31,112 nucleotides of DNA from UBA6016 sp964568395. Its GTDB lineage: Bacteria > Campylobacterota > Campylobacteria > Campylobacterales > UBA6016. A program made the position numbers and the translations under genes. How positions within the stretch are numbered: position 1 is the stretch's first letter; each line of letters begins with the position of its first letter. The stretch lies in NCBI GenBank assembly GCA_964568395.1, contig CAZMPN010000020.1, positions 1 through 31,112 on the forward strand. The letters run 5' to 3'. Shown in pieces: positions 7,472-16,371 of this stretch. The notes beneath the pieces are model-generated. The model did not search any database and was not told the origin of the DNA. It was given only the letters and a program-made list of their open reading frames with translations.

Positions 7472-8653
7472 TTATTCTAAAGCCGCTTTCGCAAGCCTAA
7501 ATAGATATCTAAATTCGCTGCCTTCGTCTATTTTCGAAGAGACGTCTATCTTTATGCCCGCCTCGTCGCATATGTTTTTTACGATATTGAGCCCAAGCCC
7601 GAAACCGCCCTTGGCAAGCTCCTCGCGGTAGTATCTATCGAATATTCTTTCCGGCCTCTCTATGCCTATGCCGTAATCCTTGAAAGATAACAGCGCCTCG
7701 TCGTCGGATATCCTTTGGAGCCCTATCTCGATCTTCGAGTTTTCGTTGCTATATTTGACGGCATTCGATAGGTTGTTGTCTATAAGCCTATACAGCTTCA
7801 CCTTGTTTACCTCTACTATGCAGCCATCGCATATATCCTTCTCAAAAACTATCCCTTTCATCTGGGCGATTTCGGAAAAGTACTCTATCCTTTGCAGCAG
7901 CGCCTCGCCGAGATCTGTGAGCTCTTTTTCGAAAAGCCCTCTCTCCTCCTTTATCAGATACTCCATGTCGTTGTATAGATTCGAGAGGCTTTTCGCGGCG
8001 GCCTTGATCCTTGAGAGATGCTTGTCGTCTCCGTGCTTCATTACAAAAAGTTCTACGTTCGTCATGATAATCGATAACGGCGTATTTATCTCATGTATCG
8101 AGTCCTTGATAAACCTATCCAAATTTTCGTTCATTCTGATTAGCGGCTTCTCGAACAGCCTTATCAGATAGAGGTATACCGCGAACAAAATCGTAACCGC
8201 TATAAGCAAAAACAGAAGCAGCCTGAAATATATCTCGCTCTCGTAAAAATCCTTCGAAACGACGAGATAGTCCGCTCCGAAATACAATCCGCCTTCTATA
8301 TCGTATACGAAGTAGCGTTTTTCGCCAAGCTTATGGTATCCGGCCGACAGGGTCGGCTTGAAATCGAGGGTGGAAAAGAGGCTTTTGCCGGAAGAGGTGA
8401 AAAGTCCCGCGCTATAGAGCTTGTATCTCGGAAAATAGAAGATCTCCTCGCTCTTTGGATCGAACCTATCCATCTCTACGATAATTCTTTTGGCCTGCGT
8501 ATAGAGGTCGGCCTCCGTCCTAGCCTCCTCCGTCTCTTTTATAAGCACGCCGTATTCGTACAAAAACAGGCTAAAGAGCATCGCCGTAGCGACGCTAAAC
8601 AAAAATGCGAATTTGACCGCATAGTTTTTAGATTTTATCAATTTTGTATCCAA
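7472..8653 (-). CDS. Membrane sensor histidine kinase
   Basis: A 393-residue kinase. Transmembrane segments at about 14-36 and 143-167 enclose a periplasmic domain of roughly 105 residues that I do not recognise. DSIHEINTPLSI gives the phospho-acceptor His187. The ATPase domain shows the N box NNLSNAVKYSN, the D box KDYGIGI and the glycine box GGFGLGLNIVKN. It should phosphorylate the OmpR-type regulator encoded upstream, whose reading frame it overlaps by 26 bases if it starts at TTG 8653; TTG at 8641 is an alternative. No ATG lies near the start. The small periplasmic domain might respond to the separate Cache protein of the same operon (inference). Confidence 0.88.
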   Translation of the reverse strand: MDTKLIKSKNYAVKFAFLFSVATAMLFSLFLYEYGVLIKETEEARTEADLYTQAKRIIVEMDRFDPKSEEIFYFPRYKLYSAGLFTSSGKSLFSTLDFKPTLSAGYHKLGEKRYFVYDIEGGLYFGADYLVVSKDFYESEIYFRLLLFLLIAVTILFAVYLYLIRLFEKPLIRMNENLDRFIKDSIHEINTPLSIIMTNVELFVMKHGDDKHLSRIKAAAKSLSNLYNDMEYLIKEERGLFEKELTDLGEALLQRIEYFSEIAQMKGIVFEKDICDGCIVEVNKVKLYRLIDNNLSNAVKYSNENSKIEIGLQRISDDEALLSFKDYGIGIERPERIFDRYYREELAKGGFGLGLNIVKNICDEAGIKIDVSSKIDEGSEFRYLFRLAKAALE

Positions 8654-9287
8654 AGCCCCTGACGTTTACTATAAGGTCTCCGTCTAGCTTTTTTCTGAGG
8701 TTGTTTATCTGCACCCTGATGTTCGTAGGGTCTATATCCTCTCCCCACACATAACTCTGAAAGTCGTCTATCGTTACGACCGAACCCAGATTCTCCACCA
8801 GAAGAGCTATTATGAGCGCCTCTTTTTTAGTCAGGGAGACATCCTCCCCCTCTTTTTTTAGTATCAGCTTTTTAACGTCAAACCTGTATCCAAAAGGCAG
8901 CTCCAGCGAGTCGTCGGCGGTTTTCAGGATATTGGACTTATACGCCTGCATGATTCTAAGATAGAGCTCTTTCAGCTCGAAAGGTTTTCTGACATAGTCG
9001 CAACATCCGGCTTCGTAGCTTTTTTCGAGCTGCTCCATATCCGTAATCGAACTTATGAAAATAACGGGGGTTTTTATCTGGGCCGCCCGAAGCTCCTTTA
9101 GCAGGTCCATTCCGCTTTTTTTTGGAACCTTTATGTCTAGGAGCAAAATATCGTATTTCTTGGAATACACCGCATCCATCGCATCTTCGCCGTTTCTGAA
9201 GTCGTCCACGAAAAACCCGCAATCGGAGAGGTACTCCTTGATGCTCATCCTAAGGGAGTATTCGTCTTCCAAAAGCAGTATATTCAT
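8628..9287 (-). CDS. OmpR/PhoB-family response regulator
   Basis: A 219-residue DNA-binding regulator. The receiver domain (about 1-115) has the acidic pair in LLEDE, the phosphorylation site Asp51 in LLLDIKVP and the conserved lysine in VRKPF. The winged-helix domain (about 125-219) has the typical SLTKKEALIIALL, NIRVQINNLRKKL and NVRGFGYKI ending. Its ATG overlaps the stop of the Cache gene (ATGA), which suggests translational coupling. Targets are not visible; the permease at the operon end is a natural candidate. Confidence 0.9.
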   Translation of the reverse strand: MNILLLEDEYSLRMSIKEYLSDCGFFVDDFRNGEDAMDAVYSKKYDILLLDIKVPKKSGMDLLKELRAAQIKTPVIFISSITDMEQLEKSYEAGCCDYVRKPFELKELYLRIMQAYKSNILKTADDSLELPFGYRFDVKKLILKKEGEDVSLTKKEALIIALLVENLGSVVTIDDFQSYVWGEDIDPTNIRVQINNLRKKLDGDLIVNVRGFGYKIDKI

Positions 9288-10357
9288 CTTATCTCTCCTC
9301 TTTTTGCCGCATTTTCCTCGCCGTAAACCAGCATATTCTCAAGCTCCTCTCTGCTTAGATTCTTATATCTGGCTCTTTTGTTCTCGACCTCTTCCACTTT
9401 TTTTATCTCCTCGCTCCCGGAATACACGGTCTTAGAGCGCACCTTATATGCGAGAGAGAGCTCCTCTTTTGACGCCTTAAACAGCAAAGATACGTCATCC
9501 CTGCTCTCTATAAGGGACAAGGCGCGCTCTTTTGGAATCGCCGTTACGAAAAAGCCAAGCCTCTCGCCGCTAAGGTCGCGAAGCGGCTCAAAAGACAGAA
9601 AGTAGTTTTTTGTAAACGACTTTCTCTTTCCGATGAACGAATAGAGGTCTTCGCTCTTTAACTCCTCATAGAGCGCCTCGTCGTACTCCCTGTGGCATAG
9701 CACGAAATCCCCTAAAAACGGGTAGTCTATCATCCACTCCGCAACATCCAGAAACTTATTATCCATAAGCACCAGAAGCGATATTTTCTTATCCTTGAAG
9801 TTCTTGATCGCCTCGTCGAAGTTTTTGATGATTTCGAGAGAACCGACATATTCGTCTCCGACTCTTATCGGCACTATCGACTTGATATTCAGTTTTTTGC
9901 CAAGCTCGATCGACGAAAACGGCCTTTGCATCTTGCGAACATATACAAGCCCTTTTCGAAAGCCCTCGAGAGGGGTGCCGTATTCGCTCTTATCCCAACT
10001 GCGGACAAAAACGCGAAGATCGGGCGTATGCAGCTGCATCCAAAACTTTCCGCCCTCGTTATACCCTTCGAAAGAGGCCATTATCGTATCCATGACGTAG
10101 GAGGCTTTCTCTCTGTTTCTTTGCTCCAAGGATTTTGCCAACAGCTCGTTTCCGGAGATTGCCAGGGCAAGAGCCGTCGCCTGTTCGTTTTGGCGGTTCA
10201 TCTCTTCCCTTACCGCTTCGTTTAGCGTATCCGACAGCTTTGCGACCCTGTGTGCCTCGATATCGTCTACATAAAAAAGAAGCATAGCGCTTATGCCGGC
10301 TATAAACGTCGCGAAGAGCACAAAAAATAGTTTTTTATAATTTATCGGCAGTCTCAT
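9284..10357 (-). CDS. Membrane-anchored periplasmic Cache sensor without output domain
   Basis: A 357-residue protein with one transmembrane segment (about 10-29) and a long extracytoplasmic part. The pattern WMQLHTPDLRVFVRSWDKSEYG (first W at 106), then SIVPIRVGDEYVGSLE and LLVLMDNKFLDVAEW, matches the double-Cache domain found at the front of many Campylobacterota chemoreceptors and GGDEF proteins. Here no second membrane helix and no HAMP, methyl-accepting, kinase or GGDEF domain follows; the protein ends in a charged Lys/Glu/Arg tail of about 60 residues. It heads the operon and its stop overlaps the regulator start. It probably detects a small ligand and signals to the kinase through protein contact (inference). 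No ribosome site precedes the ATG. Confidence 0.8.
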   Translation of the reverse strand: MRLPINYKKLFFVLFATFIAGISAMLLFYVDDIEAHRVAKLSDTLNEAVREEMNRQNEQATALALAISGNELLAKSLEQRNREKASYVMDTIMASFEGYNEGGKFWMQLHTPDLRVFVRSWDKSEYGTPLEGFRKGLVYVRKMQRPFSSIELGKKLNIKSIVPIRVGDEYVGSLEIIKNFDEAIKNFKDKKISLLVLMDNKFLDVAEWMIDYPFLGDFVLCHREYDEALYEELKSEDLYSFIGKRKSFTKNYFLSFEPLRDLSGERLGFFVTAIPKERALSLIESRDDVSLLFKASKEELSLAYKVRSKTVYSGSEEIKKVEEVENKRARYKNLSREELENMLVYGEENAAKRGEIR

Positions 10358-10365
10358 TAAAACAG

Positions 10366-10371
10366 ATTATA
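10366..10371 (-). promoter_or_regulatory. Putative -10 box of the Cache/two-component operon
   Basis: TATAAT on the minus strand, separated from the Cache ATG by only eight bases. Transcription would begin one to three bases before the start codon, so the message may be leaderless or nearly so. No Shine-Dalgarno sequence is present, which agrees with that. Confidence 0.5.
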
Positions 10372-10398
10372 ATAGAGTCTGCTTAAACCTTTTTTGGC

Positions 10399-10404
10399 TA
10401 GAAT
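10399..10404 (+). promoter_or_regulatory. Putative -10 box of tamA-tamB
   Basis: TAGAAT preceded by TTTTTTGGC, a common promoter layout in Campylobacterota, which often lack a clear -35 box. It places the transcript start near 10411 and supports the tamA start at ATG 10436. It is divergent from the Cache promoter 28 bases away. Confidence 0.5.
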
Positions 10405-10435
10405 GAAGCAAAATGCCACGGTTTTAAACATAAAA

Positions 10436-12166
10436 ATGAAAAAGCTAATCCTTCTAATCCTTCTAATCCTTCTAACTGTTTTTGCCCACTCTCAGGAGAT
10501 TAACACCACAACTATAAAATTTCAAGGAAACGACGAATTTTTTACGACCGTGCTAAAAGACGCCATAGGCATAGAAGAGGAGTCCTTCTATAAGTTTTGG
10601 AAAAAACCGCCTTCATATACGGAGGAGGAGTTGGACGATATAGAAGGCAATATAGTCGATTTCTATCACTCCAAGGGATTTTTCAACGTAAAAATAGAGC
10701 TGGAGCAAAAAAACGGCGCCGCTTTGTTTAAGATATCAGAGGGCGACAGGATGAAAATCTCGCGGGTCGAAATGAACTCTCCGTTTTACATAAAAAACAT
10801 GATCGCCTCCAAAGAAGGCGACTATTTCGACGCAGACGCTTTCGTAAAAAGCAAGGAAAACATAAAGAGGTATCTGCAGGAAAACGGCTATCCGAAAGCA
10901 AAGCTGGACGCAAAAGCCTTTATAGATATGTCTACTTATGAAGCGCGGCTGAACTTTACCATTACCGAGGCCAAAAAATACGACTTCGGAGATATCCGTA
11001 TAGCGCCGATAGAAAGCGTGGCTAACGAATATTTAGAAGATAAGCTCGTATTCAAAAAGGGGCAAAAATACGACTCCAGAAAAGTCGACGAGAGCTATAG
11101 AAACCTCTACGCCACCGGAGCATTCGACACCGTATCCATAAAACACGTCGACGAGAAAGAGGGCGACTCCCTGCCGATGGAGGTAAACGCCACGCTCGGC
11201 AAACTAAAGAGCTTCAAGATAGGCGCCGGATACGATACCGACGAAGGCGCCAGAATCAAAGGCGGCTGGATACACAAAAACTTCATGGGCAACCTAAAGC
11301 GTTTCGAGGCGATGGCCGAAGTATCCGCAATCAGGCAAAACATAGGCGCCAAAATAACGATACCGAAACTGTTTGGATTCGAGTTTGAGGATTTGGCGAA
11401 GTATGAAAAAGTAAAATATCCCGGCTTTAGCGAAAAAATCATCTCCAACACGTTCAAATTCAAGCTGCCGTATAAGACGACTACGCACCATCTGGGGCTG
11501 CTAACTGAAAAAGGCGAAGTAAAGGCCGACGATGTGAGCGAACAGATAAAAGACCAGAAATTTTTTATAAACGCCCTGTTGTACGAATACACGATAGACC
11601 GCAGGGATTCGATACTGGACGCCAAAAAGGGATATTACATAGCCTGGAACGTCGAAGTATCGGACAGCGTTCTTGGCTCAAACATCAACTACGTCAAGTC
11701 AAACCTGGAAGGAAGAAGGATATTCGGCTTTGACGACGCCTCCGCGTTCCGTGATTTTCTATTCGCGTTCAAGGGCAACGTAGGCGGCATAGACGACTTC
11801 AAGCAAAACGATATTCCGGTATTCAAAAGATATTTCGCGGGTGGAAGCTTCTCGAATAGAGGCTATTCATACAGAAGGCTCGGCAAAAAAGACGACCACG
11901 GCAACTACATAGGCGGAAACTCCATCATAGATTGGTCCATAGAGAGCAGGTATAAAACCACCAAATCCCTATGGACGGTGCTGTTTTTGGATTCCACCCT
12001 CCTGAACGAAAAATCGATGATGTTCAACGGAGAATACAAACCGTCCGTGGGCGCAGGACTTAGATACGACACGATAGTAGGGCCGGTCAGGATAGATATA
12101 GGCGTACCGCTGAGGGAAGAGAAAAAAAGCCCCGTATTTCACATCAGTTTCGGACAAGCGTTTTGA
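10436..12166 (+). CDS. tamA: TamA-like Omp85 outer-membrane protein
   Basis: A 576-residue protein: signal peptide MKKLILLILLILLTVFAHS, then periplasmic POTRA-type repeats (roughly residues 20-250, with motifs such as NIVDFYHSKGFFNVKIE and NIKRYLQENGYPKAKL), then the Omp85 beta-barrel. The barrel contains the conserved FAGGSFSNRGYSYRRLG segment with the RGY motif and ends in phenylalanine (FGQAF). TamA works with TamB in outer-membrane protein assembly or lipid transport. I chose ATG 10436 because the signal peptide starts there and a promoter -10 box lies at 10399; a TTG at 10394 and an ATG at 10403 are in frame upstream. The tamB start overlaps its stop. Confidence 0.9.
   Translation: MKKLILLILLILLTVFAHSQEINTTTIKFQGNDEFFTTVLKDAIGIEEESFYKFWKKPPSYTEEELDDIEGNIVDFYHSKGFFNVKIELEQKNGAALFKISEGDRMKISRVEMNSPFYIKNMIASKEGDYFDADAFVKSKENIKRYLQENGYPKAKLDAKAFIDMSTYEARLNFTITEAKKYDFGDIRIAPIESVANEYLEDKLVFKKGQKYDSRKVDESYRNLYATGAFDTVSIKHVDEKEGDSLPMEVNATLGKLKSFKIGAGYDTDEGARIKGGWIHKNFMGNLKRFEAMAEVSAIRQNIGAKITIPKLFGFEFEDLAKYEKVKYPGFSEKIISNTFKFKLPYKTTTHHLGLLTEKGEVKADDVSEQIKDQKFFINALLYEYTIDRRDSILDAKKGYYIAWNVEVSDSVLGSNINYVKSNLEGRRIFGFDDASAFRDFLFAFKGNVGGIDDFKQNDIPVFKRYFAGGSFSNRGYSYRRLGKKDDHGNYIGGNSIIDWSIESRYKTTKSLWTVLFLDSTLLNEKSMMFNGEYKPSVGAGLRYDTIVGPVRIDIGVPLREEKKSPVFHISFGQAF
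10445..10474 (+). repeat. 9-base tandem repeat within the tamA signal peptide
   Basis: CTAATCCTT is repeated three times and followed by a further CTA, encoding LIL-LIL-LIL-L in the hydrophobic core of the signal peptide. The unit is three codons, so slippage would change the core length without shifting the frame. Confidence 0.9.
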
Positions 12167-15100
12167 AAAAAGTATTTGAAGCAAGCTACAAAAGCTTTTA
12201 TTTTAGCGTCATAGGTTTTTTGTGGGCGCTCGCTATTATGTTTGCCTTGCTCCAAAGCGGTATCGCCGTCGAATTTACAGTCAAAACGATACTTCCTAAA
12301 TTCGGGGTACAGGTAAAATCGGCAAGCGGCGGGATTTTAAGCGGAATAGAGCTTAGGGGCGTGAGCTACGAGAGGCTGTTTAGCGCCTCCGAGATTAGAT
12401 TCAGACCGAACCTGGGCGATATTTTGCTGGACGGTGAACTGAGCCTATCGTCGGTAGATATTAAAGATCTAAAGCTAAACGAAGCAGAGCTAAAAAAAAT
12501 CATCGACTCCAACAGATCCAAAAAACCGGATTTTCTAAAGACCGTCAAAATAGAGAATATATCGGCCACCATTATAGAGGCTAGCTACGGCGACATAAAG
12601 CTCCGGAAAATAAAACTAAACAGCGACTATCTCTATTATAATTTTGAGAAGTTCTATATGGATATGAAGGCCGAACTTAGCTCAAACATCCTGGACGCAA
12701 AATTTAGCGGCGACATACTCGACAAAAACTACTCGTTCAGGGGAACCCTAAAATCCAACGGCTCCGACTATGTCAACAAGATAGTAGGCGACGTGGACTT
12801 CGACTTCAACGGCCTAAGAGAGACGGACTTTCTGGTGCGCGGCGATGACGAAGCACTATATGCGAAAGCGCATATAAAAGATAGCGGGCTTATCTACAAA
12901 TACGGCGTAGACGCAAAAGTCAACGACGCGATCAGCGAAGTACATATGAATTTCAAAAATCCGCGCCTGAAAGTAACGAGCAGCGGGGAGCTTGAATGCA
13001 GGTACGGCGTCGTGGACTCCATATTCGACGTAGTATATGACGGCAACAAAACCGTATATTACGGCAAAGGGAGAGCCAAAAGGTTTAAATATATCCCGCT
13101 TGGAGTGTTTGAGAAATCGCTAAAAATAAAAGAGGCGACAAACGAAGAGATAGCATTTAGGGGCGACGCTCACAAGCTGGAGGTGACGGCAAAAAACCGT
13201 ATAGCGGCGACGCTTCTGGGGGATAGATTTGACGTATCGTCTTCGGACACCGTAGTATCTTATGACATAGACAAGGAGTCCTATAGGGTCGCGACAAAAG
13301 CCAAACTAAAAACGGACTATTTCACGGCGGATGTAGACAACGTCGTAGAAGACAGCGGCAAGCTTGCATTTTTCGGAAAGCTTTCAAACTTCGAGGGCTT
13401 CAATCTTGGCATAGAGCAAGGCGGACTAAAGGGCGCGGAGGCCGTCTATAGAGGCAACGACGACTCTTTATTCGTAGACGTCAAGTCCGATGCGGCAAAC
13501 ATCAGGGTGACGTCAAGCGGATACTCCAAATATGATTTTAACGCGGCGCTGCACGACATAAAACCGGATAAAAACGGCAGGTTCGCCTATCTTGGCTCGT
13601 CAAGGTTCGGCGCAAAAATAAACGGCCATTACGACCACAAAAAAGAGGAGATAGTCGCCGCCGTACGTCCGATAGATTCGTTACTGCTAGGCAAGACATT
13701 GGAGGCCGGAGAGATTAGCTTCAAAAAAACGCCCCATGAACTATCGGTGGGACACGCAAGAATAAAACTCGGCGGCGTCGGCGCCGAAATAGAGGCGAAC
13801 ACCGTAAACTCCAGATTTAACGGTTTATTTAAAACGGGCGGCATAACCATCAAAGCCGACGGCACGATCAACAAAGAGATTACAATAGGCGCGGACGGCA
13901 ATCTGGCGACCCTGGCCGACGAATGGGCAAAAATCTCCGGCACCAAAAAACAGAACATATCGGGCGCCTTCACCGTCAAAGCCGATATCATAGGCAGCAT
14001 GAACGCTCCGCAAATACAGCTAAACGCTTCTTCGGATATGCTGACGATAGGCGGGGAAAAGTTTCAAAATATAAACATAGCCGGAGACTCCAAAAACGAT
14101 AAGATAACGATTCAAAAGCTTTCCGCCTCGTACCAAAACAGGCCGTACTATCTATCAAAACCGGCCGTGATATACACATCAAACGGCAAAGCCGTATGTG
14201 ACGAACTCAGGATAAACGATACGCTGCTAGCCAGGTTTGAGTATCAAAACTCACGGCTTGACGCACAGGCAAAACTCAAGAACTTCACATACAAAGACAA
14301 TCACAAGCTCGCCTTTATACTAAACGCCGACGTAAAAGCCGCATACGAAAAAGAGAAGCTTGAAATAACAGGCGACGCCTCGCTAAGAGATTTGAGGGCG
14401 GGCTTCGAGCTAAAAAGCTCTAAAATAACCAAAGACAAAGACATAGTCGTTTTGAAACCGAAAAGACTCGAATTCAACGAACAAAAATTCATAGACAACT
14501 TGGCGCTTAGAATAAACATATCAAACGAAAACATGGCGTACTACAAGTCAAAAGAGGCTTACGCGCCGCTGGATATGAATCTCGTCTACTACAAAGACTA
14601 CGGCAGAAAACCGGTAATGCTAGGCCTCATCAAAACCTCAAGCGGCTACTACGACTTTGAAGGCAAGAGGTTTTTCCTGCTTCCAAGCCAGATAGCGCTA
14701 ACGGAAAACGCGGAGAACGACCCGTATCTTGATCTGACGCTAAGGCACGTCGATAAAGAGGCGGAGATATTCATCTACGTCAGAGAGTTCGCATCCGCCC
14801 CGAAAATCAGCTTCTCGTCAAAACCTGCGATGAGCGAAAAAGAGATCATCTCGTACCTGCTTTTTGGCGTAGACCCGGACAGCGGCTTCACAAGGACCTC
14901 CAGCGACGCCAGATACTCTTCAAAAGCCATAGCCACGCTATCGAATGCGCTTTCAAGAGACCTGACCAAAGAGTTTGGCATCAAGCTCGACAAAGTGGAG
15001 ATAAGCCCGACGGAAGTTACTGACAAGACCGGAAGGACTACGCAGACGACAAAGGTCGAAGTCGGTAAGAGGGTAACGAAGGATTTGACGGTAACCTATA

Positions 15101-15216
15101 AAAACGACATAGACAGCAGCGTCGTATTCGAGTATCAAATCAACAAAAACGTCAACGTAGAGAGCCAAGCCGGGCGCAAAAGCTCGATAGATATCTTTTA
15201 CAAAAAGGATTACTAG
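12163..15216 (+). CDS. tamB: TamB-like translocation and assembly module protein
   Basis: A 1017-residue protein with one N-terminal membrane helix (about 14-35) and a very long periplasmic part made of short beta-strand repeats, the pattern of the AsmA/TamB bridge proteins. The C-terminal TamB domain (about 870-1017) shows KPAMSEKEIISYLLFGVDPD and ends in FYKKDY. It spans the periplasm between the inner membrane and TamA. It starts with TTG overlapping the tamA stop (TTGA), so the two are coupled. It is shorter than the E. coli protein, which I recall as about 1260 residues, but within the range of the family. Confidence 0.88.
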   Translation: MKKVFEASYKSFYFSVIGFLWALAIMFALLQSGIAVEFTVKTILPKFGVQVKSASGGILSGIELRGVSYERLFSASEIRFRPNLGDILLDGELSLSSVDIKDLKLNEAELKKIIDSNRSKKPDFLKTVKIENISATIIEASYGDIKLRKIKLNSDYLYYNFEKFYMDMKAELSSNILDAKFSGDILDKNYSFRGTLKSNGSDYVNKIVGDVDFDFNGLRETDFLVRGDDEALYAKAHIKDSGLIYKYGVDAKVNDAISEVHMNFKNPRLKVTSSGELECRYGVVDSIFDVVYDGNKTVYYGKGRAKRFKYIPLGVFEKSLKIKEATNEEIAFRGDAHKLEVTAKNRIAATLLGDRFDVSSSDTVVSYDIDKESYRVATKAKLKTDYFTADVDNVVEDSGKLAFFGKLSNFEGFNLGIEQGGLKGAEAVYRGNDDSLFVDVKSDAANIRVTSSGYSKYDFNAALHDIKPDKNGRFAYLGSSRFGAKINGHYDHKKEEIVAAVRPIDSLLLGKTLEAGEISFKKTPHELSVGHARIKLGGVGAEIEANTVNSRFNGLFKTGGITIKADGTINKEITIGADGNLATLADEWAKISGTKKQNISGAFTVKADIIGSMNAPQIQLNASSDMLTIGGEKFQNINIAGDSKNDKITIQKLSASYQNRPYYLSKPAVIYTSNGKAVCDELRINDTLLARFEYQNSRLDAQAKLKNFTYKDNHKLAFILNADVKAAYEKEKLEITGDASLRDLRAGFELKSSKITKDKDIVVLKPKRLEFNEQKFIDNLALRINISNENMAYYKSKEAYAPLDMNLVYYKDYGRKPVMLGLIKTSSGYYDFEGKRFFLLPSQIALTENAENDPYLDLTLRHVDKEAEIFIYVREFASAPKISFSSKPAMSEKEIISYLLFGVDPDSGFTRTSSDARYSSKAIATLSNALSRDLTKEFGIKLDKVEISPTEVTDKTGRTTQTTKVEVGKRVTKDLTVTYKNDIDSSVVFEYQINKNVNVESQAGRKSSIDIFYKKDY

Positions 15217-15220
15217 ACAG

Positions 15221-15352
15221 ATGCCAGACGAAACAAAATGCGAAAAAAAGCCGCCAAGAGCGCCGTGCTGCACAAAGATGCGCACGATGCTGATAGGCGG
15301 CGTAATGGTCGTAGCGCTATTTTTCTTTTTTAAATGGCTAGGGCTATCCTAG
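15221..15352 (+). CDS. Small Cys-containing single-span membrane protein, unknown
   Basis: A 43-residue frame (MPDETKCEKKPPRAPCCTKM, then a hydrophobic segment at about 23-37 with four phenylalanines, ending KWLGLS). An AAGGA lies 11 bases before the ATG, which is four bases after the tamB stop, so it is probably the third gene of the operon. Three cysteines (7, 16, 17) precede the membrane span; the charged end looks cytoplasmic. Its stop shares CTAG with the stop of the convergent aldo/keto reductase gene. I do not recognise it. It could be a real envelope-assembly accessory or a chance frame. Confidence 0.55.
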   Translation: MPDETKCEKKPPRAPCCTKMRTMLIGGVMVVALFFFFKWLGLS

Positions 15353-16371
15353 CCCATAGGGTAAAGAACTTTTGCGTGAGCGGCGTCAAGTTCAAGCATG
15401 ACATCCCTGGAAAGGACGGTTTCTGTAGATTTCAATATCTGGGATAGCTGCTCTTTTTTGGTAGCTCCGAATATCGAAGAACCGAGAAAATCGAACGATA
15501 GCGTCCACGCCATCGCCATAGTGACCGGATCGAGTCCGGCCCTATTCGCAATTTCAAGATATTTTGCCGTAAGCTCAAGCGATTTGGGCCCTGCAAACCT
15601 GGCGGCCTGGGCTCTTATTCTCGCATCGTCCGACGCCGCGTATTTGCCATATCTGGCATCATCCGGCATACCGTTTTGGTATTTTCCGCTCAATACCCCT
15701 CCCGCCAGCGGCGAATAGGCAAGAAGCGAAATCTGCTCTTTTTTGCACACGTATCCCAGTTCGTCCAAAAATCTTCTGTTTAACAAAGAGAAGTTGTTTT
15801 GTATCGACTCGAATCTCGCCAGCTTTTCGTATCTAGAGACCGTCACGGCTTTTGTTAGTCCGTATGCGGTGTCGTTCGAGGCGCCAACATATCTCACCTT
15901 TCCGCTTTTGATTAGGGCGTCGAACGCCGCCATCGACTCTTCTATCGGCACCACGGTATCCGGCCAATGCATCTGATAAAGGTCTATATAATCCGTCCCC
16001 AGCCTTTTTAGGCTTCCCTCTACGGCGCGCTCGATATGGAACCTGTCTATAGCCGTCAACCCGTGTCGTATAGGCGGCACGAACCATCCGTTAGCGGCTC
16101 CGGCCACTTTGGTGGCCATTATTATTCCGTCCCTTGGGATATTGCGCTCTTTTAGCCATTCGCCGACTATTATCTCTGTATTCCCGGCGTATTCCGCGCG
16201 CGGAGGTATCGGATATATCTCCGCCGTATCGAAGAAGTTTATTCCGGCCTCCCAGGCCGCGTCCATTATCCTAAAAGCTTCGTCTTTACCCGCCGATGAG
16301 CCGAAAGTCATCGTCCCAAGGCAGAGCCTCGATACTCTGAGTCCGCTTCTGCCTATATAGTTATACGTCAC
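15349..16371 (-). CDS. Aldo/keto reductase
   Basis: A 340-residue cytosolic NADPH-dependent oxidoreductase of the AKR superfamily. It has GINFFDTAEIYP (Asp and Tyr of the active-site tetrad), the lysine in MATKVAG, the histidine in YQMHWPD, and the barrel end SIFGATKKEQL for cofactor binding. It resembles the Tas/YghZ-like group acting on small aldehydes or ketones. The start is GTG and overlaps the amrS stop (GTGA), so it is the last gene of the surE-tcdA-amrS operon. The physiological substrate is unknown. Confidence 0.88.
   Translation of the reverse strand: MTYNYIGRSGLRVSRLCLGTMTFGSSAGKDEAFRIMDAAWEAGINFFDTAEIYPIPPRAEYAGNTEIIVGEWLKERNIPRDGIIMATKVAGAANGWFVPPIRHGLTAIDRFHIERAVEGSLKRLGTDYIDLYQMHWPDTVVPIEESMAAFDALIKSGKVRYVGASNDTAYGLTKAVTVSRYEKLARFESIQNNFSLLNRRFLDELGYVCKKEQISLLAYSPLAGGVLSGKYQNGMPDDARYGKYAASDDARIRAQAARFAGPKSLELTAKYLEIANRAGLDPVTMAMAWTLSFDFLGSSIFGATKKEQLSQILKSTETVLSRDVMLELDAAHAKVLYPMG

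Noticed and set aside
10394..10435. Longer tamA N-terminus beginning at TTG 10394 or ATG 10403
   Set aside because: It would put 14 or 11 residues before a complete signal peptide, and a -10 box overlaps this stretch.
11107..11625. Open frame of 172 codons opposite tamA
   Set aside because: Entirely inside tamA, Ser/Phe-rich, with no motif or ribosome site.
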